Positions 1 through 7,750 of a stretch of 64,000 nt of DNA are shown here, in pieces (position 1 is the first letter of the stretch; each line of letters opens with the position of its first letter). Origin of the DNA: an uncultured Faecalibacterium sp. (GTDB lineage: Bacteria; Bacillota; Clostridia; Oscillospirales; Ruminococcaceae); the NCBI GenBank assembly GCA_934501115.1, contig CAKSTO010000003.1, positions 38,856 through 102,855 of the forward strand. Direction: 5' to 3'. The position numbers and the translations under genes are program-made. The notes under the pieces were generated by a model, which was given only the letters and a program-made list of their open reading frames with translations, did not search any database and had not been told where the DNA came from.

Positions 1-921
1 TTCGCGGTTCTCGGGGCGTGCAGTCTGGTACATGGCCAGGCAGGCACCGATCAGACCGAACATCTTGGAGATGCCGCGGGCGTCCCAGATGACGGACTGG
101 CTCAGCACAGCAACGGAAGGATCAGCGATCTCGGCATAGTAGATGTTGCGGGCACCCTCCAGCACCTGACCGCCAACGGTGGCAGTGCCGCCCAGAGAAG
201 TGTACAGGAACGGAGTATAGACCAGATGGTGCAGACCGGTGGGGATCAGCAGGCGCTCCAGCGTGCCGTAGACGAACAGGCCGAAGTTGCCTGCGCCGCG
301 GATAAAGCCGCCCAGAGCGTTGATGCCAGCCTGTGCATACGGCCACACAAAGGTGAACAGCACAGCCAGAACCACCATGACCGGGATCAGAACGATGAAC
401 ACAAAACGAGTGCCGCCGTAGATCTGGAAAGCGTTGTTGAACTCAGTCTCGCAGAAGCGGTTGTGCACCCATGCGATCACGATGCCCAGCAGCAGGCCGA
501 TGAACACGCCCATGTCCAGGACCTGAACGCCCAGAACCATGGCCTGACCGGTGCCGGAAAGGCTGCCTTCCACCAGCATACCGCGCATGTTCATGAATTT
601 GTTCATGGCATTGAGGAACACCAGGAATGCCAGCAGGGAGATAAAGCCTGCCTCAGACTTCTTTTTATTTGCCAGACCGACAGTCAGGCCGACACAGAAG
701 ATGACGCCCAGATTTGTCAGGATCGCATTGAGCGAGCCGGACAGCAGAGTGCCGAAGCCGATGGTGATGGGATTATTCAAAAACGGCAGAACGGCCTGCA
801 GGCGAACATTTGTGAACAGGTTGCCGACGGCGATCAGGATGCCGGCGATCGGCAGGATTAGAACGGGAATGAACATTGCTTTGGAGAACCGCTGCAATGC
901 ATCCATTACCTTATCCTTCAT
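1..921 (-). CDS. PTS transporter subunit EIIC (glucose/maltose/alpha-glucoside type), 3' end outside window
   Basis: Reading the minus strand from ATG 919-921 gives an open frame to the window edge (307 codons, no stop). It starts MKDKVMDALQRFSKAMFIP and is a string of hydrophobic segments. The segments FQIYGGTRFVFIVL and ERLLIPTGLHHLVYTP are typical of membrane subunit IIC of the glucose PTS superfamily, which carries sugar across the membrane while the IIB domain phosphorylates it. The YGGTRF form resembles maltose/alpha-glucoside members such as MalX more than glucose ones, but the sugar is an inference. The IIB domain, if fused, lies outside the window. A GGAG ribosome site precedes the start. 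The RpiR gene directly upstream on the same strand probably controls it. Confidence 0.88.
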   Translation of the reverse strand, partial: MKDKVMDALQRFSKAMFIPVLILPIAGILIAVGNLFTNVRLQAVLPFLNNPITIGFGTLLSGSLNAILTNLGVIFCVGLTVGLANKKKSEAGFISLLAFLVFLNAMNKFMNMRGMLVEGSLSGTGQAMVLGVQVLDMGVFIGLLLGIVIAWVHNRFCETEFNNAFQIYGGTRFVFIVLIPVMVVLAVLFTFVWPYAQAGINALGGFIRGAGNFGLFVYGTLERLLIPTGLHHLVYTPFLYTSLGGTATVGGQVLEGARNIYYAEIADPSVAVLSQSVIWDARGISKMFGLIGACLAMYQTARPENRE

Positions 922-1012
922 AGATGAACTCCTTCTTTCTTATTTCATTTTCAAACACTGCTCTTTGATGGGATGCGTCCATCCACACATATCCGGCCGA
1001 ATCTGTAATGCT

Positions 1013-1050
1013 ACTATCGCACAAAAATTTGCATCTGTAAACAAATTTTG
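1013..1050 (-). promoter_or_regulatory. Candidate promoter and operator of the PTS gene
   Basis: On the minus strand a TTTACA box (1036-1041) is 17 bases from GATAGT (1013-1018). Two near-identical AT blocks, CAAATTTT (1042-1049) and AAAATTTG (1024-1031), flank and overlap the -35 box as an inverted repeat. Its place between an RpiR regulator and the PTS gene fits an operator. Not tested. Confidence 0.4.
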
Positions 1051-1059
1051 AACAGAAGA

Positions 1060-1089
1060 AAACGCGTTACCCAAAGCGGTAACGCGTTT
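1060..1089 (-). terminator. Terminator after the RpiR gene
   Basis: Twelve-base perfect inverted repeat AAACGCGTTACC / GGTAACGCGTTT around a six-base loop. Read on the minus strand it is followed by TTTTCTTCTGTTC. A second shorter stem (GCGCAAAA / TTTTGCGC, 1101-1127) lies between it and the stop codon. Together they would end the regulator transcript before the PTS promoter. Confidence 0.6.
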
Positions 1090-1145
1090 CTGGCGTTTCT
1101 GCGCAAAAATACAGTCTGCTTTTGCGCATCCTGCACAAATTTCCG

Positions 1146-1910
1146 CTATTTTGTATCGCTTCCGATGCACAGGCGGCGGTATTCGTAGGCGATCAACTCG
1201 ATCAGCATCATCACCTGCGGAAAAAACGTGTTGGGCATGGTATTCTTATCGTCCAGCTTCCACTGGTTTTCCACCCGGAACCACAGGTCTGCATACTGCC
1301 CTACGCTGTTTTCCTGCTCGCCGGTGATGGCCACTGTGAACACCCCGTTCTCGCGTGCCGTGCGGATCTTATCCCGCACCATGGTGGTCTCGCCGGACTT
1401 GGAGATGCCGATAAACATCCCCATGCGGTTCAGCGTGTTTTCAAAGATGCCTACCGAGTCGCCGCCGGTGGCGCTGAAGCACAGGATGCCCATGCTTACC
1501 AGCTTCTGGGTCAGGTAGGAGGCCGTTATGCCGGAAAAGCCGGTGCCGTATACAAAGGTCATTTCGTCCCGCTGCTCCAGCAGCTTTTCGGCACAGACCT
1601 TCAGCTGGGTGTAGGTGTTGTAATTCAAAAGAGAGGCTGTGCCAAAGCTGTTCAGAAATTCCTCTTCGGCCTGCATGGTCTGGTGCGGCGTCTCGGTAAA
1701 GGAGCGCAGCTTGTAGCACATATCCACAAAACCGCTGTATTCCATCTTCCGTGCCAGCCGCATGATGGTGGAGGTAGAGGTATAGTTCGCCCGCGCCACC
1801 CCGCGCACACCCTCGGTCTGCACGGTGTCCATGTGGTTCAGGATATATTCCAGCACGGTCTGCTCTGTGTCGGTCAAGTTTTTGCCCTGCGTGATCTTTT
1901 CGATGTTCAC
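1146..1910 (-). CDS. RpiR/MurR-family transcriptional regulator
   Basis: 254 residues from a GTG start at 1908-1910, chosen because AGGAGGT sits six bases upstream; the open frame reaches back to 2000 without another good site. Residues 1-80 form the RpiR helix-turn-helix (ANYTSTSTIMRLARKM is the recognition part). Residues about 100-250 form a SIS sugar-phosphate-binding domain (VYGTGFSGITASYL, SKSGETTMV). RpiR proteins sense sugar phosphates and control nearby sugar genes. The next gene on the same strand is a PTS permease, so that is the likely target. The protein sits alone between its own start region and a hairpin terminator. Confidence 0.9.
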   Translation of the reverse strand: MNIEKITQGKNLTDTEQTVLEYILNHMDTVQTEGVRGVARANYTSTSTIMRLARKMEYSGFVDMCYKLRSFTETPHQTMQAEEEFLNSFGTASLLNYNTYTQLKVCAEKLLEQRDEMTFVYGTGFSGITASYLTQKLVSMGILCFSATGGDSVGIFENTLNRMGMFIGISKSGETTMVRDKIRTARENGVFTVAITGEQENSVGQYADLWFRVENQWKLDDKNTMPNTFFPQVMMLIELIAYEYRRLCIGSDTK

Positions 1911-2080
1911 AAAAATACCTCCTGTGCCAGGCGTGCCGTTCCATCCGTCTGCGCTTGATCGTCTCAACCGTATCGTACCTCTTGTGCGGGCGGACGTCAA
2001 GGATGGATTTCCGATTTATGGGGCGGCTGAGCAAACGTCCTCCGTGGTGCTGACAGTGCCGGGATTCATTCTGCCGGCTA

Positions 2081-2109
2081 TTGCAAAGCGGGGGAGGCAG
2101 AAGTAAAAT
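2081..2109 (+). promoter_or_regulatory. Candidate promoter of the M18 aminopeptidase
   Basis: TTGCAA (2081-2086), 17-base spacer, TAAAAT (2104-2109). Transcription would begin near 2116, which places the large hairpin at 2127-2165 inside the leader. Confidence 0.5.
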
Positions 2110-2126
2110 AGAAGCATCAAAACCTG

Positions 2127-2165
2127 AACGGGCCGGTCAAAACGGAGAAATTTGACCGGCCCGTT
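2127..2165 (+). other. Fifteen-base-pair hairpin in the aminopeptidase leader
   Basis: Perfect 15-base arms AACGGGCCGGTCAAA and TTTGACCGGCCCGTT with a nine-base loop, ending 31 bases before the start codon and about 18 before the ribosome site. There is no run of U after it and no plus-strand gene upstream to terminate. It may act as an attenuator, an mRNA stabiliser or a left-over terminator. Confidence 0.6.
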
Positions 2166-2196
2166 TCTGAAGAAACATGAGTCGGAGGTTCAAACC

Positions 2197-3513
2197 ATGA
2201 TCGCAGAAGAAGTACGGGAAATGCTGTCCTTTCTTGACAAAAACCCTACCGCATACCACACCACGGCATCCGTCCGCAGCATCCTGCTGAACGAGGGCTT
2301 CGTTGAGCTGCTGGAAAGCCGGAAGTGGAGTCTGGAGCCGGGCAGGAGCTATTTCGTCTGCCGCAACGGCTCCAGCATCATTGCCTTCCGCATGGGCGTG
2401 CATCTGGAAAACTACAGCTTCAATGTCGCCGCTGCTCACACAGACTCGCCCTGCTTCCGCATCAAGGAAAACGCCGAGATCCACATGGGGCAGAAGTACA
2501 CCAAGCTGAACACGGAAGGCTACGGCGGCATGATCTGCTCCACATGGATGGATCGCCCGCTGTCGGTCGCAGGCCGCGTGCTGGTCAAAGAGAACGACGC
2601 CATCGTCACCCGTCTGGTGGCGCTTGACCGTGACCTGCTGATGATCCCCAGCGTAGCGATCCATATGAACCGTGAAGTCAACGACAAGGCGTCTTACAAC
2701 AAGCAGGTGGATATGCTGCCGCTTCTGGGCGGTGCTGCCGGGGAGGGCGTGCTGAAAAAACGGATCGCGGAAGAGCTGAATGTCCCGGAGGAGCAGATTC
2801 TGGGCAGCGACCTGTTCCTGTACGTCCGCGAAAAAGCCACCGTCTGGGGCTGCAATGAGGAATTTATCTCCTCCGGGCGCTTGGACGATCAGCAGTGCGT
2901 GTTCGGCATCCTGAAGGGCTTCCTGAAAGGCTGCAGTGCCGAGTCCGTCAACGTTGCCGCCTTTTTTGACAACGAAGAGGTCGGCTCCGGCACCAAGCAG
3001 GGTGCGGCCTCCACCTTCCTGTACGATGTGATGCACCGCATCGCACAGAACATCTGCACCAGCGACGAGGATTTCCACCGCGCCGTGGCGTCCAGTTTTA
3101 TGTTCAGCGCCGACAACGCCCACGCGGTACACCCGAATCACCCGGAGGATACCGACGTCAATAACTGTACCTATATGAATGAGGGTGTTGTAGTCAAGGT
3201 GCATGCAGGGCAAAAGTATACCAGTGACGGCATGAGCATGGCTGTGGCAAAGGAGCTTGCCGCCCGCGCCGGGGTGCCCCTGCAGTATTTTGCGAACCGT
3301 TCCGACAAGGTGGGCGGCAGCACACTGGGGAATCTGGCCATGGCACAGGTCTCGATGAACTGTGTGGATATCGGCCTGCCGCAGCTGGCAATGCACTCCT
3401 GCTATGAGACGGCAGGCGCTGAGGATACGCTTTTTCTGATCCGGCTGATGGAAGAGTTCTACAGCAGCCACTTTGAGGAGACTGCGTTCGGCACCCTCGC
3501 CATCCGCAGATAA
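2197..3513 (+). CDS. M18-family zinc aminopeptidase
   Basis: 438 residues; ATG 2197 is chosen because GGAGGT lies seven bases upstream (the frame is open from 2152). M18 enzymes are cytosolic, dodecameric, two-metal peptidases that remove N-terminal residues, often acidic ones. Visible metal and catalytic motifs are AHTDSP (residues 80-85), FFDNEEVGSG (near 255) and the C-terminal AMHSCYETAG with its histidine. Length fits the family (about 430-450). It is convergent with the flavoprotein gene at 3556. A promoter and a large hairpin precede it. Confidence 0.92.
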   Translation: MIAEEVREMLSFLDKNPTAYHTTASVRSILLNEGFVELLESRKWSLEPGRSYFVCRNGSSIIAFRMGVHLENYSFNVAAAHTDSPCFRIKENAEIHMGQKYTKLNTEGYGGMICSTWMDRPLSVAGRVLVKENDAIVTRLVALDRDLLMIPSVAIHMNREVNDKASYNKQVDMLPLLGGAAGEGVLKKRIAEELNVPEEQILGSDLFLYVREKATVWGCNEEFISSGRLDDQQCVFGILKGFLKGCSAESVNVAAFFDNEEVGSGTKQGAASTFLYDVMHRIAQNICTSDEDFHRAVASSFMFSADNAHAVHPNHPEDTDVNNCTYMNEGVVVKVHAGQKYTSDGMSMAVAKELAARAGVPLQYFANRSDKVGGSTLGNLAMAQVSMNCVDIGLPQLAMHSCYETAGAEDTLFLIRLMEEFYSSHFEETAFGTLAIRR

Positions 3514-3555
3514 AAAGCCGCGTCCGGAATGGCACGCCGCCGGAGCGGCAGCCTG

Positions 3556-4839
3556 TCATCTGCGCTTCTTTTTGGCGGCAGGCTTTGCCGGTCTTGCAGG
3601 ATGCGCACATCCCTGAGCAGCGTCCCGCCCGGCAGCAATGCCGCTGCCGAAGGCCCAATGCAGGTTGAACCCGCCGCAGCTGCCGGTGCAGTCCAGCGTT
3701 TCGCCCACAAAATACAGCCCGGGGCAGCCCTTGAACTGGAAATGCCCGTCCACTTCCCGCAGAGCAAGGCCGCCGCCGGTCACCTGTGCCTGCCGCCAGC
3801 CGCAGGGGGTCAGCCCCTCAAAGCGCCAGTGCTTGGCAGTATGAGCCAGCCTCTGCCACTGCCCGGCGGAAAGAAGTGCCGGGGCGGCATCCTTCAGCCC
3901 GGCGGCAGACCACAGCGCCCGGCCGAGCTTTGCGTGCAGCAGACCCAGCCAGAATCCGGCGGGGCTGTCGGCGGCGGTCTGCCGTGCGTGTGCCGTCAGC
4001 AGGGCGGCGAGGTCGGCTTCGCGCAGTGCGGGAAAAAGATCCAGCTCCACGGCGGGGCGCTTCGGTGCACGGCCGGGTGCCAGCAGGCCGGACAGCTGCA
4101 TGATGCAGATGCCGGACAGGCCGTAATCCGTGAACTGGACTTCGCCGCGCTCGCGGGCAAGGAGACGCTCTCCGTCCAGCAGGCTTGCGTCCGCCCTGGC
4201 GCGGATGCCTGCCAGAGACCTGTCCGGCTTTGCACACTGCAGAGCCGTCAGGCAGGGGTACAGCGGCTCTACCCTGCCGCCGCACTGGGCGGCAAACCGG
4301 GTGCCGAAACCATCGGTGCCAAACTGAGGGCCGGCCTCGCCGCCCATGGCGCAGATGACGGCGTCTGCGTGCAGGGTCTCGGCAGAGCCTTCCGCATTGG
4401 TGAACTGCACGGCGTAGCCGCACCGGCTCTGGCTCAGGGTGCTCACCTTGCAGCCGGTGCGCACCTGTACCCCGCAGCGCATCAGGTGGTGCTCCAGCAG
4501 CGCCAGCACGTCCGCTGCCTGATTGGAGTAGGGGTACACCCGCCCGGCCTCGTCGGTACGGGTGTACAGACCGTGCGCCTGCATCCAGCCCAGCGGGTCG
4601 GCGGCGTTGACAGCACCCAGCAGCGGCAGCAGTGCGGCAGGGTCGGCGGTGAAGTAACGCTCCGGCGCGATGCCGGTGTTGTCCAGATTGCAGCGGCCAT
4701 TGCCGGTGGCAAGCAGTTTTTTGCCCGGCTTCGGGCTGCGCTCCAGGATCGTGACCCGGGCGGCGGGGGCGGCTTCGGCGGCGGAAAGGGCTGCCGCCAG
4801 CCCGGAGGCACCTCCGCCCAGAATAAGGATCTGCTGCAT
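3556..4839 (-). CDS. HI0933/YhiN-family FAD-dependent oxidoreductase
   Basis: 427 residues from ATG 4837-4839; a GTG nine bases further up is possible but sits too close to the AAAGG site. The N-terminus QILILGGGASGLAAALSA is a Rossmann FAD/NAD site, followed by GKKLLATGNGRCN, the signature of the HI0933 (BaiN-like) family. The C-terminus has TGGGLALREVD and the second FAD contact GETLDCTGSCGGFNL. Members are often named aminoacetone oxidase-like, but the true substrate is unknown. The tail is basic (PAKPAAKKKRR). It is a single gene between two plus-strand genes. Confidence 0.9.
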   Translation of the reverse strand: MQQILILGGGASGLAAALSAAEAAPAARVTILERSPKPGKKLLATGNGRCNLDNTGIAPERYFTADPAALLPLLGAVNAADPLGWMQAHGLYTRTDEAGRVYPYSNQAADVLALLEHHLMRCGVQVRTGCKVSTLSQSRCGYAVQFTNAEGSAETLHADAVICAMGGEAGPQFGTDGFGTRFAAQCGGRVEPLYPCLTALQCAKPDRSLAGIRARADASLLDGERLLARERGEVQFTDYGLSGICIMQLSGLLAPGRAPKRPAVELDLFPALREADLAALLTAHARQTAADSPAGFWLGLLHAKLGRALWSAAGLKDAAPALLSAGQWQRLAHTAKHWRFEGLTPCGWRQAQVTGGGLALREVDGHFQFKGCPGLYFVGETLDCTGSCGGFNLHWAFGSGIAAGRDAAQGCAHPARPAKPAAKKKRR

Positions 4840-4930
4840 GGAAAACACCGGCCTTTCAGAGAAGATAGCTTTATTGTACCAGAACTTCTTCCCGCGTGCA
4901 ACGCAGGGCGGCGGTTTGGAAAAGCGGGAG

Positions 4931-4959
4931 GTATAAATTTCCCTCTATGACAGATACTA
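4931..4959 (+). promoter_or_regulatory. Sigma-G-like promoter upstream of spoVT
   Basis: GTATA (4931-4935), 17-base spacer, GATACTA (4953-4959). The Bacillus forespore sigma-G consensus is roughly GHATR, 17-18 bases, CATNHTA; the match is full at -35 and six of seven at -10. spoVT is a sigma-G gene in Bacillus. Candidate only. Confidence 0.4.
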
Positions 4960-5005
4960 GGGTAAGAGCCCAATTGGAAGGAAACCGGAACGGAGGGAAT
5001 ACTGC

Positions 5006-5548
5006 ATGAAAGCAACAGGCATCGTGCGCCGCATTGACGAACTGGGTCGGGTGGTGATCCCCAAGGAGATCCGCCGCACGCAGCGCATTCGCCGGGGCGA
5101 CCCGCTGGAGATCTTTACCACCGGCGACGGCGAGGTGATCTTCAAAAAATACTCGCCCATCGGGGAGATGAACAGCGTGACCGTCCAGTATACAGAGGTG
5201 CTGAACCGCAGCTTTGCGCTGACTGCGTTCGTGGCCGACCGCGACCGCATCCTGACGGTCAGCGGCAGCGGGCGGCGGGAGCTGGCCGACCGCAGCATCA
5301 GCCAGCCGCTGGAAAAACTGATGGATGGCCGCAGACCTTACCGCAGTGCGGGCGAACCGGAAAAGTGCATCCTGCCCTGCGAAGGCTCGCCCCGGGCGCT
5401 GCTGTGTGCGGCACCCATCATTGCGGCAGGAGATGTGACCGGCGCTGTGGGTCTGCTGACCGATGACCGCACTGCTGTGCCGGATGAAGCGCAGATGAAG
5501 GCCGTCAGCGTGGCGGCGGCATTTCTGGCCAGACAGATGGAGGAGTAA
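5006..5548 (+). CDS. spoVT: Stage V sporulation protein T (AbrB-type regulator)
   Basis: 180 residues. Residues 1-50 form the AbrB/MazE swapped-hairpin DNA-binding domain (MKATGIVRRIDELGRVVIPK is nearly identical to Bacillus SpoVT). Residues about 60-180 form a GAF-like sensor domain. SpoVT is a forespore regulator that tunes sigma-G genes. CGGAGGG is nine bases before the ATG. A sigma-G-like promoter precedes it and a CTGCGG-loop hairpin follows within 70 bases. AbrB-family paralogues with other roles exist, but full length and the two-domain layout favour SpoVT. Confidence 0.9.
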   Translation: MKATGIVRRIDELGRVVIPKEIRRTQRIRRGDPLEIFTTGDGEVIFKKYSPIGEMNSVTVQYTEVLNRSFALTAFVADRDRILTVSGSGRRELADRSISQPLEKLMDGRRPYRSAGEPEKCILPCEGSPRALLCAAPIIAAGDVTGAVGLLTDDRTAVPDEAQMKAVSVAAAFLARQMEE

Positions 5549-5561
5549 GGCGGGAAGATTT

Positions 5562-5653
5562 TGAATGCGCGCCGCGCTGCTTTGCGCATATTCAGCGGAA
5601 AGAATATTTTATATTTCGGGGCACAGAAACGCCTGCGGGCGTTTCTGTGCCCC
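5562..5653 (+). repeat. CTGCGG-loop 3' module (half element) after spoVT
   Basis: Begins 14 bases after the spoVT stop. It has a conserved lead (GCATATTCAGCGGAA), then a perfect 15-base stem (5618-5632 / 5639-5653) around the loop CTGCGG, then ATTTTCACG. The lead matches the reverse complement of the right end of the element at 47351-47629. Probably doubles as the spoVT terminator. Confidence 0.7.
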
Positions 5654-5750
5654 ATTTTCACGGGTGGGGTCGTAGCGGCAAACGGCATTTGCGGCGCAGC
5701 TTTCTGCGAAAGCGCAGCGCAGCGGGAAGCGGGCCTGCCCGCTCAGGCGC

Positions 5751-5803
5751 TCCCAGAGGGAAAGCCTTTGGCAAAACCGGAAAGTCTGCCGTACTGCCAA
5801 GGT
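5751..5803 (-). repeat. Fragment of the CTTTGGCA-type miniature element
   Basis: Reverse complement resembles the inner part of the element at 12575-12720: both contain GGCTTTGGCAGTACGG-like and CCGGTTTTGCCAA-like blocks in the same order. (Here the first block is CCTTGGCAGTACGG.) Terminal repeats are not seen, so it is a remnant. Confidence 0.55.
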
Positions 5804-5858
5804 CACACCCCCTTTTATGACAGAATTATGAATCTTTGATAACATTTTTCCAAGGGGC

Positions 5859-5886
5859 TTGACAGCACCGGAAAATTGGCTATAAT
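5859..5886 (+). promoter_or_regulatory. Promoter of the hrcA-grpE-dnaK operon
   Basis: Perfect TTGACA (5859-5864) and perfect TATAAT (5881-5886) with a 16-base spacer, immediately upstream of the CIRCE operator. This is the best sigma-A promoter in the window. Confidence 0.85.
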
Positions 5887-5890
5887 GGTC

Positions 5891-5917
5891 TTAGCACTCA
5901 GGAACAAGGAGTGCTAA
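5891..5917 (+). promoter_or_regulatory. CIRCE operator (HrcA binding site)
   Basis: TTAGCACTC, nine bases, GAGTGCTAA: an exact match to the CIRCE consensus. It covers the expected transcription start, so bound HrcA would block initiation and could also fold in the mRNA. This makes the operon self-regulated through HrcA. Confidence 0.96.
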
Positions 5918-5952
5918 ACAAACAGAGCAAACGCAAAAAGGAGGCAGGCGCT

Positions 5953-7026
5953 ATGACGATGGATGCACGCAAGCAGCGAGTCTTGCAGGCGATCGTGGCG
6001 CTGTATGGTCTCGAAGGTGAGCCTGTTGGCAGCAGCGTGCTGGCAAACTACTTTGATATGGCGGTTTCCAGCGCAACGCTCCGCAATGAGATGGCGGCGC
6101 TGACAAAGCTGGGTCTGCTGGAGCAGCCCCACACCAGCGCAGGCCGCGTGCCCAGTGCCAAGGGCTACCGTTACTACCTTGATCATTTGCTGACCGACGA
6201 TCAGCCGCTGGATCGTGTGACCCGCGCCCGGGTGGATGCGGTGTTCGCAAGCCTTGACCACGAGCCGGAAAAGCTGGCGCAGGGCGCAGCCCGGGCGCTG
6301 GCCGCCATCAGCGGCTGCACCGCCGCCATCAGCACCCCGTGTGCAGAGGATCTGTGCATTGCCCATTACGAAGTCGTTCAGGTGGGCCGCAGCGCAGCGG
6401 CTGTGCTGGCTGTAACAACTGCCGGTTACGTCCGCACCCGTGTGGCGCGGGTACGCACCGGCCTCTCCCGCGAGAATGCAGCGGCGCTTGCCGCATTGCT
6501 GAACCGCAACCTCACCTTTGTGGCGCCGGTGGATCTTTCGCCCCGGCTGCTGGCAGAGCTGTGCAGCCAGATCGACCCGGAGCTGGTGCCTGTCATCAGC
6601 GCGGCGGCGGCCATCCTGCAGGATTCCGTCAAGCCCCATGTATTTCTGGGCGGTGAGCAGTACCTGCTGGACTGGCCTCAGCTGGACGGCAAGGTGGGCG
6701 GCATCCTGACCCTGCTGAACGACGAAGAACAGGCCGCAGAGCTGATCGCTCCCCCCGCAGACCACAGCGAGAGCGTGCTGCTGGGCGAGGATCTGGAACC
6801 GCAGATTCCGGGTCTGTGCATCGTGAGTGACCGGTATCTGGTGGGTGGAGGCCTGTGGGGCTCCATCGCACTGATCGGCCCCACCCGGATGCCCTTCCAG
6901 AAGCTGATGCCGCTGCTGCATTATTTTGCAGACCAGCTGGGCGAGGGCATGAGCGGCAAACGAAAAGACACCCCGCAGGCTGCCGTGCCCCGGCGGACTG
7001 TGATCTATAAGGAGGATCTGGAATGA
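5953..7026 (+). CDS. hrcA: Heat-inducible transcription repressor HrcA
   Basis: 357 residues from ATG 5953, preceded by AAGGAGG; the longer frame from 5911 would start inside CIRCE and is rejected. The N-terminus carries the winged-helix domain (SSATLRNEMAALTKLGLLEQPHTSAGRVPS, residues about 40-75, is the family signature). The middle is the GAF-like domain and the C-terminus has VVGGGLWG-type residues (YLVGGGLWGSIALIGPTRMPF). HrcA represses class I heat-shock genes at CIRCE and needs GroEL for activity. Its stop overlaps the grpE start (ATGA). Confidence 0.95.
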   Translation: MTMDARKQRVLQAIVALYGLEGEPVGSSVLANYFDMAVSSATLRNEMAALTKLGLLEQPHTSAGRVPSAKGYRYYLDHLLTDDQPLDRVTRARVDAVFASLDHEPEKLAQGAARALAAISGCTAAISTPCAEDLCIAHYEVVQVGRSAAAVLAVTTAGYVRTRVARVRTGLSRENAAALAALLNRNLTFVAPVDLSPRLLAELCSQIDPELVPVISAAAAILQDSVKPHVFLGGEQYLLDWPQLDGKVGGILTLLNDEEQAAELIAPPADHSESVLLGEDLEPQIPGLCIVSDRYLVGGGLWGSIALIGPTRMPFQKLMPLLHYFADQLGEGMSGKRKDTPQAAVPRRTVIYKEDLE

Positions 7027-7649
7027 GCGAAGAAGCAAAAAAGACGGCTCCGGCTCAGGAGGCTGAGCAGGCTGCCGCTCCCGAGGAGACTGCAGAACAG
7101 GCTGCTCCCGCACAGGAGCCTGTGGAAGAGCCTGCCGACCCGAAGGATGACAAGAAGAAGGATGGCGGCTGGTTCAACAAAAAGGCGCGTGAGCTGGAAG
7201 CCGTAAAGGCAAAGCTGGACGCCGCCGAAGCCAATGCTGCACAGGCCAAAGACCAGCTGCTGCGCATGGCGGCGGAGTACGAGAACTACCGCAAGCGCTC
7301 CACCCGCGAGGCCGACCAGAAGTTCAACGACGGCATTTCCTTTGCAGTGAACCAGATCATCCCCATTCTGGATACGCTGGAGATGGCGGCCAACGCCCCC
7401 ACCACCGACGAGAACTACAAAAAGGGCGTGACCATGACGCTGGACAAAGCCGCCAAGGCGCTGGACGCCCTCCATGTGGAGGAGATCGAAGCGCTGGGCA
7501 AGCCCTTTGACCCCAACTTCATGAACGCGGTGCAGCAGATCCCCGCCCCGGACGGACAGGAGAGCGGCACCGTCATCACGGTCTACCAGAAGGGTTACAA
7601 GCTGGGCGATAAGATCGTCCGCCATGCGACCGTTGTGGTGGCCGAATAA
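7023..7649 (+). CDS. grpE: Nucleotide exchange factor GrpE
   Basis: 208 residues, start overlapping the hrcA stop by four bases, with GGAGGAT upstream. Residues 1-55 are a low-complexity Ala/Glu/Gln/Pro tail (PAQEAEQAAAPEETAEQ), longer than usual. Residues 58-110 are the long coiled coil (ELEAVKAKLDAAEANAAQAK then AAEYENYRKRS). The C-terminal beta-wing carries GYKLGDKIVRHATVVVAE. GrpE drives ADP release from DnaK. It is the second gene of the CIRCE operon. Confidence 0.95.
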   Translation: MSEEAKKTAPAQEAEQAAAPEETAEQAAPAQEPVEEPADPKDDKKKDGGWFNKKARELEAVKAKLDAAEANAAQAKDQLLRMAAEYENYRKRSTREADQKFNDGISFAVNQIIPILDTLEMAANAPTTDENYKKGVTMTLDKAAKALDALHVEEIEALGKPFDPNFMNAVQQIPAPDGQESGTVITVYQKGYKLGDKIVRHATVVVAE

Positions 7650-7657
7650 CAAAGCAG

Positions 7658-7673
7658 AAACCCGAAAGGGTTT
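7658..7673 (+). other. Small GAAA-loop hairpin between grpE and dnaK
   Basis: AAACCC-GAAA-GGGTTT right after the grpE stop. A GNRA tetraloop caps it and the following T run is weak. In a 101-base gap inside the operon it may mark a processing or partial-termination point that sets the dnaK:grpE ratio. Confidence 0.35.
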
Positions 7674-7750
7674 TGAATATAACATCCGCTTACAAACATT
7701 TGAGCATCACATAAACAATAAGATTTGTTCTTTCGAGAGGAGTTTTCATT

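Noticed and set aside
226..861. Long plus-strand open frame opposite the PTS gene
   Set aside because: The translation is low-complexity His/Gln/Asp-rich and lies against a clear PTS membrane protein on the minus strand; it is a mirror frame.
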